Below the pieces are notes generated by a model. That model was not told where the DNA came from, did not search any database, and saw nothing but the letters and a program-made list of their open reading frames with translations. The position numbers were made by a program, and so were the translations under genes. This document shows, in pieces, positions 56,314-64,000 of a stretch of 64,000 nt of DNA. Origin of the DNA: Prauserella shujinwangii (GTDB lineage Bacteria; Actinomycetota; Actinomycetes; Mycobacteriales; Pseudonocardiaceae); the NCBI RefSeq assembly GCF_003001955.1, contig NZ_PVNH01000010.1, positions 62,001-126,000 of the forward strand, read 5' to 3'. Numbering within the stretch: the stretch's first letter is position 1; each line of letters begins with the position of its first letter.

Positions 56314-57558
56314 TCAGCCGCTGCTCACCGCGCACTGACCACGATCGACCCGTTCGGGCGGCCCCGCGGACGGCGTCGGGTCGAAGTCGAAGATCGCCGT
56401 GGGGATGTACAGCGTCGCGCAGGCGTTCGGGATGTCCACGACGCCGGAGAACCTGCCCTCGATCGGCGCGGCGCCGAGGATCAGGTAGGCCTGTTCCGGC
56501 GTGTAACCGAACTTGGTCAGGTACTCGATCGCGTGCAGGCACGCCTGCCGGTAGGCCAGGGTGGCGTCCAGGTAGCGCTGCTCACCGGAATCGGTCACCG
56601 ACAGCCCCGCGAACGTCAGGTACTCGGAGTAGCGCGGCTCGACCCGGCCGGGGATGAACGCGGGCGACTCGAGACCGTACGTCCGCATCCCGCCCTTGAT
56701 GACGTCGACGTGCAGGTCGATGAAGCCGCCCATCTCGATGGCGCCGCAGAAGGTGATCTCGCCGTCACCCTGGCTGAAGTGCAGGTCGCCCAGCGACAGC
56801 TTCGCGCCGGGGACGAACACGGGGTAGAAGACCCGGGTGCCCCGGGACAGGTTCTTGATGTCCTGGTTGCCGCCGTTCTCGCGGGGCGGGGCAGTGCGGG
56901 CCGCCTCGCCCGCGACCCGGTCGAACTCGTCACCGGACAGCGACCCGAGCAGCGCGTTCTCCGGCAGCGGCGGCAGGGCGAGCGGCGGCACCCGGTCCGG
57001 GTCCGTCGCGATCAGGTCTCCCTCCCGCTGGTTCCAGCGCGACAGGAGTTCGGGGGAGGGCGCCGTGCCCATGAGCCCGGGATGCGCGATGCCGGTGAAG
57101 GAGACGCCCGGCAGATGCCGGGAGGTCGCGGTCTGTCCGTGGAAGTCCCACACGGCCTTGTAGGCGTTCGGGAACCTGTCGGTCAGGAAGCCACCACCGT
57201 TGTCGCGCGCGAAGACACCGGTGTAGCCCCAGCCCTGGCCCGCGACCGGACCGTGCTCCTGGGGGACCGGCCCGAGGTCGAGGATGTCGACCATCAGCAG
57301 GTCTCCCGGTTCGGCGCCCTCCACGGCGATCGGGCCGGACAGCTGGTGGACCATCGACAGGTCGGCGTCCCGGACGTCGTCGGCGGAGTCGTCATTGTGA
57401 ATGGTGCCGTCGAACCATTCCCGGCACTCGACGCGGAACTCCTCGCCGGGCCGCACCGTCACCGCCGGGGGAACGTCCGGATGCCACCGGTTGTGCCCGG
57501 GCACATCCTGGTCGGCGAACCGGCGGGCCTGATCGACCGCGAACCTGACCTGTGGCAT
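56314..57558 (-). CDS. fmdA: Formamidase/acetamidase
   Basis: 414-residue enzyme hydrolysing formamide (or short amides) to ammonia and the acid. It shows RWHPDVPPAVTVRPGEEFRV, EWFDGTIHNDDSADDV, GWGYTGVFARDNGGGF, GDGEITFCGAIEMGG and GAAPIEGRFSGVVDIPN, all strongly conserved in FmdA. Length matches characterised formamidases. The ATG at 57558 follows AAGGGAG. It lies 22 bases after fmdB, as in methylotroph and mycobacterial amide operons. Confidence 0.96.
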   Translation of the reverse strand: MPQVRFAVDQARRFADQDVPGHNRWHPDVPPAVTVRPGEEFRVECREWFDGTIHNDDSADDVRDADLSMVHQLSGPIAVEGAEPGDLLMVDILDLGPVPQEHGPVAGQGWGYTGVFARDNGGGFLTDRFPNAYKAVWDFHGQTATSRHLPGVSFTGIAHPGLMGTAPSPELLSRWNQREGDLIATDPDRVPPLALPPLPENALLGSLSGDEFDRVAGEAARTAPPRENGGNQDIKNLSRGTRVFYPVFVPGAKLSLGDLHFSQGDGEITFCGAIEMGGFIDLHVDVIKGGMRTYGLESPAFIPGRVEPRYSEYLTFAGLSVTDSGEQRYLDATLAYRQACLHAIEYLTKFGYTPEQAYLILGAAPIEGRFSGVVDIPNACATLYIPTAIFDFDPTPSAGPPERVDRGQCAVSSG

Positions 57559-57580
57559 GTGCTGCTCCCTTCTCGATGCG

Positions 57581-57871
57581 TCAGGGGCGGGGGAGACGGG
57601 CGTGCCGGGGATCGCGGCTGACCCGCACCCCGCCGCTCGCCCCACGTGGTGGAGGCGCCGACACCACCTCCGGGCTCTCCGCGCTACGCTGGGCGTACTC
57701 GCGTGCGCGCGACCACGACGACGGCGTGGTGTGCCGTACCGCGGGGGCCGTGTACCGGCGCGCGGCGGGCTCGCCGCAGTCCGGGCACGGCCGCGTCGCC
57801 GCCGCCTCGCCCATGGGGTGTTGCCGCTCGAAGTCGCCGCACCGCGCGCAGCGGTACACATACGTCGCCAT
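57581..57871 (-). CDS. fmdB: FmdB family zinc-ribbon protein
   Basis: 96-residue small protein: MATYVYRCARCGDFERQHPM with the second pair CPDCGEPAARRYT, a C-x2-C...C-x2-C ribbon. The tail (HARLPRP) is disordered. FmdB is regarded as a regulator or accessory of amidase expression. It is the first gene of the fmdB-fmdA-HTH operon. Confidence 0.94.
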   Translation of the reverse strand: MATYVYRCARCGDFERQHPMGEAAATRPCPDCGEPAARRYTAPAVRHTTPSSWSRAREYAQRSAESPEVVSAPPPRGASGGVRVSRDPRHARLPRP

Positions 57872-58019
57872 CGCCCGCCGTCCCTCGGGGTCGGAAACCG
57901 GTTCTGGGGGGCCTTCCCGGCGGATCCGGCGGGCAAACCGCGTCGTCGCGACGAAACGGGGCGCTCGCGGGAGGCTGGCCGCCGGCGTGGGACGTCGAAA
58001 ACCGGGTGGGGAGCGGACG

Positions 58020-58835
58020 GTGGCGCGCGTAGTGTCGGCGACCGTGATCGGCGAGGTGAACAGGGGAGACGACCCGGCGGACGGCTGGTTCCCCGAGAGC
58101 GTGGCGGCGGACTACGACACCCCGGGCGGCGCGAACGCGCCCGAGGTGGTGACGCCCGCGGTGGACGTCCTCGAGGACCTGGCCGCAGGCCCGGTGCTGG
58201 AGTTCGCGGTCGGTACCGGGCGGATCGCCGCGCCGCTGGCCGCCCGCGGCGTGCCGGTCAGCGGGATCGAGCTCAGCCGGGCGATGGCGGCGCGTGTCGC
58301 GACCAAGCCGGGCGGTGACGCGGTGGGGGTGACGATCGGCGACATGACGACGACACGCGTCGCCGGCCGGTTCTCGCTGGTCTACCTGGTGTTCAACACG
58401 ATCAGCAACGTGACCACTCAGGACGGGCAGGTCGACGTCTTCCGCAACGCGGCCGCACACCTAAGCCAGGGTGGGTTGTTCCTCGTCGAGGTGGGCCTGC
58501 CGGACCTGCGTCGCCTGCCACCCGGGCAGGACGCCGTCCCGTTCGCGGTGGCGCCCGGCGCCGACGGCGGCGGCTATGTCGGGTTCGACCAGTACGACGT
58601 CGTCACGCAGGAGTTCACGTCGAACCACGTCACCGTCACTCCGGGCGGCGCGGGGCGGTTCCGCCGCATTCCGTTCCGGTTCGCCTGGCCTGCCGAGCTG
58701 GACCTCATGGCGCGCATCGCCGGGATGCGCCTGAAGCACCGGTGGGCGGATTGGGACCGTTCGGAGCTCACGGCGGAGAGCACCAAGCACGTGTCGGTCT
58801 GGGAGGCGGGCCCGCAACACCAGGAGTTCGGCTGA
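58020..58835 (+). CDS. Class I SAM-dependent methyltransferase
   Basis: 271-residue methyltransferase. It shows ESVAADYDTPGGANAPEVVT, a degenerate motif I VLEFAVGTGRIAAPLAARGV, SGIELSRAMAARVATKPG and FSLVYLVFNTISNVTTQDGQ. The Y-D...E-F-A-x-G-T-G-R-x-A pattern is frequent in actinobacterial small-molecule methyltransferases. The GTG at 58020 has GGGGAG 7 bases upstream; the GTG at 58044 is an alternative. Substrate unknown. Confidence 0.9.
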   Translation: MARVVSATVIGEVNRGDDPADGWFPESVAADYDTPGGANAPEVVTPAVDVLEDLAAGPVLEFAVGTGRIAAPLAARGVPVSGIELSRAMAARVATKPGGDAVGVTIGDMTTTRVAGRFSLVYLVFNTISNVTTQDGQVDVFRNAAAHLSQGGLFLVEVGLPDLRRLPPGQDAVPFAVAPGADGGGYVGFDQYDVVTQEFTSNHVTVTPGGAGRFRRIPFRFAWPAELDLMARIAGMRLKHRWADWDRSELTAESTKHVSVWEAGPQHQEFG

Positions 58836-59000
58836 GCCTCCGGATGTGCGCCCGGTATCGGAGGCGCGGGGAGGACGCACTGGGGAGCGCTTCCCCGCTA
58901 CTTAACATAATGTAGCTTATCGGCACTCTGGAAGGCTCCGGAGAGGTGCTGGTCGCACCGGTTCGGATGCGGCCGGCACCTCCCACGCGAGTACTCCCGC

Positions 59001-61391
<2,391 letters not shown>

Positions 61392-61460
61392 CGTGTCTCC
61401 CTCTGTTGGGTGGGTCGCCCGGCTCCCGTGGCAGGGGCACGGGAGCCGGAGTGCCTGCAC

Positions 61461-61868
61461 TCAGTTCAGCTGGTTGATCCGGATCAGGTTGCCCGACGGA
61501 TCGCGGAAGGCGCAGTCGCGTACCCCGTACGGCTGGTCGGTCGGTTCCTGCACGACCTCGGCGCCGCTGGCCTGGAGCCGGTCGAAGACGCCGTCGAGGT
61601 CCTTGGTCGCGAGGGTGAGGGCGCCGAAGGTGCCCTTGGCCATCATCTCGGCGATGACCTTGCGTTCGTCGTCGGTGATCCCGGGATCGGCGGCGGGCGG
61701 GTGCAGGACGACGGACGTGGGCTGCCCGGGCGGGCCGACCGTGATCCAGCGCATCCCGTTGTACCCGACGTCGTTGCGGACCTCGAAGCCGAGCGTGTCG
61801 CGGTAGAAGGCCAGTGCCGCGTCCGGGTCGGTGTGCGGCAGGAACGCGTAGTGAATGTTGATGTCCAT
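61461..61868 (-). CDS. VOC family protein
   Basis: 135-residue glyoxalase-fold protein: INIHYAFLPHTDPDAALAFY, TVGPPGQPTSVVLHPP and AFRDPSGNLIRINQL. It lies between the AraC and UvrA-like genes on the same strand. A GTG at 61877 is one base after the AraC stop and would give coupled translation; the ATG at 61868 is the alternative used here. It may bind a drug or act on it. Confidence 0.92.
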   Translation of the reverse strand: MDINIHYAFLPHTDPDAALAFYRDTLGFEVRNDVGYNGMRWITVGPPGQPTSVVLHPPAADPGITDDERKVIAEMMAKGTFGALTLATKDLDGVFDRLQASGAEVVQEPTDQPYGVRDCAFRDPSGNLIRINQLN

Positions 61869-61878
61869 GCCGGTCACA

Positions 61879-62328
61879 CTATGTGCGCGCCGATGACCGC
61901 GCTTCTCGATTCCTGATCGGTCGGGTCACCTGTTTCGTCACGCACGGCGGCACGCCCGCCATCTGCGTCGCGCCCTCGCGCCGGTAGGTGCTGGGCGGCA
62001 CCCCGACCAGCTCGGTGAAGCGGGTGCTGAAGGTGCCCAGCGACGAACAGCCGACCGCGAAGCACACCTCGGTCACGCTGAGGTCGCCACGGCGCAGCAG
62101 CGCCATCGCGCGTTCCACGCGGCGCGTCATCAGGTAGCTGTACGGCGACTCGCCGTAGGCACGCCGGAACTCGCGGCTGAGGTGGCCCGCCGACATGTGC
62201 ACGCTGCGAGCGAGCGCCTCGACGTCCAGCGGCTGCGCGTACTCCCGGTCGATCCGGTCGCGGACGCGACGGAGCCGCGCGAGGTCGTGCAGACGCTGTT
62301 CGTGCGCGCCGGCGGATTTGCTGGTCAC
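61879..62328 (-). CDS. AraC family regulator (short, DNA-binding domain only)
   Basis: 149-residue protein that is almost only the double helix-turn-helix domain: VRDRIDREYAQPLDVEALAR, SVHMSAGHLSREFRRAYGES, VTEVCFAVGCSSLGTFSTRF and ELVGVPPSTYRR. There is no N-terminal ligand domain, as in SoxS/MarA-type or RamA regulators. It is first in an AraC-VOC-UvrA operon. The GTG at 62328 is the chosen start; upstream codons extend it without family support. Confidence 0.9.
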   Translation of the reverse strand: MTSKSAGAHEQRLHDLARLRRVRDRIDREYAQPLDVEALARSVHMSAGHLSREFRRAYGESPYSYLMTRRVERAMALLRRGDLSVTEVCFAVGCSSLGTFSTRFTELVGVPPSTYRREGATQMAGVPPCVTKQVTRPIRNREARSSART

Positions 62329-62487
62329 GTGCCCGAAGCTACCCCACTCCCCTCGCCCGGTGCGCGACAACTGGCTCATTCGGCGCGGTGAACACGGGTG
62401 CTGTGCCAGCCACCGCTCCACGGAACGCCCGGCGACCTCCGAATTCGTCACCGTGACGTTTCGGGTGGGGGTGGGTTGGATTGCCGG

Positions 62488-62874
62488 TCAGCGGAGTTGT
62501 TCGAGGTCCTGGGCGGTACGCGCGAGCTCGCGCGCCAGGCGGCGCAGCTCCTCGGCGTCGGCGCCGTCCTCCGCCGCCGTCCCCACGTCCTCCGCGGCGC
62601 ACCGGAGCTGGAACAGCCGGTCCTGCAGCGTGGCCAGCTCCGCCCCGGAGAGCACGACGGCGTCCTCGGGCAGACCGCCGCGCTGCACGGCGATCCGCCG
62701 CTCGTAGGCCCGCTGCCGGCACGACTGCCCGCAGTAGCGGCGTCGGCGCCCGACGGTCCCGTTCTGCTCGACCCGCTTGCCGCACCAGCCGCAGTAGTGG
62801 ACCACACGCCTGCGGAGCGCGACCCCGTGTCCCGCCGGGTCGCCTGCCCCGCGCTCCTCCCCTGCGTCGTTCAC
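62488..62874 (-). CDS. Small zinc-finger protein with helical tail
   Basis: 128-residue protein. Residues about 30-62 read VVHYCGWCGKRVEQNG and RRRRYCGQSCRQRAYERR, a C-x2-C...C-x3-C finger. The rest is a helical Glu/Arg/Leu-rich tail (EELRRLARELARTAQDLEQL). I do not recognise a named family. The Y-C-x-x-x-C/H arrangement resembles the head of the larger coiled-coil protein at 43213. The GTG at 62874 lies about 9 bases after TTAGGGT and may be leaderless. Confidence 0.78.
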   Translation of the reverse strand: MNDAGEERGAGDPAGHGVALRRRVVHYCGWCGKRVEQNGTVGRRRRYCGQSCRQRAYERRIAVQRGGLPEDAVVLSGAELATLQDRLFQLRCAAEDVGTAAEDGADAEELRRLARELARTAQDLEQLR

Positions 62875-63006
62875 GATCGAGACCCTAACCGGTCGCCCCG
62901 GGCCGCCCCGCGCGCCGCGCCGACCCGGCCCCCGGCCCGGCGAACGGTCACCCGGCGGCAACCGCCAGCACATGCCGCGGCCACGCCGGGCAGGCAGACT
63001 GGACAC

Positions 63007-63792
63007 GTGCCGACCTCACACCCCTATCTCGCCACCCCGCTCCCCAGGGCCTTCGCCCACCGGGGCTGGCACCTGGGCGACCTCGACGGCATGGAGAACT
63101 CCCTGCCCGCGTTCCAGCGCGCCGTGGCCGAGGGGTTCGACTACGTCGAGACGGACGTGCACGCCACATCGGACGGCGTGGTCGTCGTGCACCACGACGC
63201 GCTGCTGGACCGCACGACCGACGGCACCGGTCCCATCGCGCGGCAGCGGTGGGAGACCGTGCGCAGGGCCAAGGTCGGCGGCAGGGCCGGGATCTCCCGG
63301 CTCGAGGATGTCCTGGAGGAGCTGCCCGGAGCCCGGTTCAACGTGGACGTCAAGGCGGACTCCGCCGTGGAGCCCTTCGTCCGCGTCGTCGAGCGCCTCG
63401 GCGCGTTCGACCGGGTGGCGGCCGCGGCGTTCTCCGACGCGCGGCTCGCGCGGCTGCGGAAGCTGGCCGGACCCAAGCTGATGACCTCGCTCGGGCCGCG
63501 TTCGGCGGCCGTGCTGTGGGCCAACGGCTGGCTGCCGTTCCTGCGGCTCGGGTTCCTCAGCCGGGGCGCCATGGCACAGGTCCCGGTCCGGCAGGGGCCG
63601 ATGACCGTGGTCGACCGGGCGTTCCTCCGCTCTGCCCGCCGCGCGGGCGTCGAGGTGCACACGTGGACGATCGACGACAAGGCCCAGATGTGCGCACTGC
63701 TCGACCTCGGGGTCGACGGCATCGTCACCGACCGCCCCGACCTGCTCCGCGAGGTGCTCACCGAACGCGGCTGCTGGCCGACGGCGCGGTGA
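63007..63792 (+). CDS. Glycerophosphodiester phosphodiesterase
   Basis: 261-residue TIM-barrel enzyme releasing glycerol-3-phosphate from glycerophosphodiesters. Visible motifs are FAHRGWHLGDLDGMENSLPA (H-R-G and E-N), YVETDVHATSDGVVVVHHDA (E-x-D metal site and H-D), FNVDVKAD and VHTWTIDDKAQM. No signal peptide is seen, so it is probably cytoplasmic. The GTG at 63007 is used. The 48-bp repeat follows the stop by 21 bases. Confidence 0.94.
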   Translation: MPTSHPYLATPLPRAFAHRGWHLGDLDGMENSLPAFQRAVAEGFDYVETDVHATSDGVVVVHHDALLDRTTDGTGPIARQRWETVRRAKVGGRAGISRLEDVLEELPGARFNVDVKADSAVEPFVRVVERLGAFDRVAAAAFSDARLARLRKLAGPKLMTSLGPRSAAVLWANGWLPFLRLGFLSRGAMAQVPVRQGPMTVVDRAFLRSARRAGVEVHTWTIDDKAQMCALLDLGVDGIVTDRPDLLREVLTERGCWPTAR

Positions 63793-63813
63793 GTGCCGAC
63801 CGAGCCGGTCACC

Positions 63814-63861
63814 GCTCGTGAGTGGGAAACGTCGTTAGAACCACGTTTCCCGCTCACGAGC
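63814..63861. repeat. 48-bp palindromic repeat, copy 3
   Basis: Inverted repeat with 23-base arms and AG centre, 2 of 23 mismatches, nearly identical to copy 1 at 21403. It starts 21 bases after the glycerophosphodiesterase stop and likely acts as its terminator or RNA-stabilising end. Confidence 0.88.
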
Positions 63862-63974
63862 GGGGCGGCCGGGTGGGCACGGTTCGGCCACGATCGCCCT
63901 GCCCGCCCACGCCGCGCGCGCACGCGAGCAGTAGTCTCCGCTCAGCTCGACGATCTTCTGGCAGGGAGCCCGGC

Positions 63975-64000
63975 ATGACCACTGTTCCCGAAGGCCCGGC
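63975..64000 (+). CDS. Start of an unidentified gene (cut by window edge)
   Basis: ATG at 63975 with AGGGAG 7 bases upstream, encoding MTTVPEGPA before the window ends. Too short to identify. The ribosome site and position after the preceding gene's terminator support a real start. Confidence 0.55.

Noticed and set aside
58882-58896. GGGGA...TCCCC stem after the methyltransferase at 58020 as a terminator
   Set aside because: Only five base pairs around a self-complementary centre; weaker than the other hairpins reported.

Overview
The window is very GC-rich, densely coded actinobacterial chromosome, most likely from a member of the Pseudonocardiaceae (Amycolatopsis/Saccharomonospora-like). 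That placement rests on base composition, frequent GTG starts, start codons lying 6-12 bases after a -10-like hexamer, and families such as DUF3090, SCO1664-like, DUF3097, CGNR, ECF42 and SARP/BTAD regulators. No rRNA, tRNA, CRISPR array or insertion sequence was seen, so the taxonomic call is an inference.

Layout. 1-10 kb: a peptide-scavenging region, with M55 D-aminopeptidase and M20 peptidase genes divergent from a complete Dpp-type ABC importer (binding protein, two permeases, fused double ATPase), then a lipid-linked mannosyltransferase. 10-17 kb: an ArsR/SRPBCC module, an S9 peptidase/S66 carboxypeptidase pair, conserved actinobacterial genes (DUF3090, SCO1664-like), and a TetR/NmrA divergent pair. 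17-25 kb: DUF3097, NfeD-SPFH membrane pair, a VOC-ArsR-SRPBCC operon, SGNH hydrolase, CGNR protein, GAF-ANTAR regulator and a tyrosine recombinase. 25-32 kb: a secreted sugar dehydrogenase with a Tat-exported sugar epimerase, then two convergent ECF42 sigma-factor genes with one DGPF/YciI partner. 32-42 kb: BTAD regulator, two alpha/beta hydrolases, TetR, HAD, CGNR, two methyltransferases, and PadR with two DUF1048 genes. 42.6-46.2 kb: a 600-base palindrome-rich non-coding region in front of a zinc-finger coiled-coil protein, followed by a HEAT protein/MerR-HEAT regulator operon. 46-64 kb: further regulator-plus-VOC/SRPBCC modules, a large AfsR-type regulator divergent from two imine-reductase-like genes, the formamidase operon (fmdB-fmdA-HTH), an AraC-VOC-UvrA-like operon and a glycerophosphodiesterase.

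The region is mainly accessory metabolism and one-component regulation. Many small modules pair a regulator with a VOC or SRPBCC protein, and their operators can be read as clean inverted repeats inside the promoters. The most unusual items are: (i) two ECF42-type promoters with matching TGTCGA-N17-CG elements, in front of the DGPF gene and of the second, convergent sigma gene; (ii) the palindrome cluster plus KfrA-like coiled-coil protein at 42.7-44.3 kb; (iii) a 48-bp imperfect palindrome present three times, each just 3' of a gene; (iv) two genes whose best start codon is ATC, one of them backed by a MerR-type promoter that places the canonical alternative upstream of the predicted transcript; and (v) a perfect 21-bp-arm hairpin inside the 5' end of a coding sequence.
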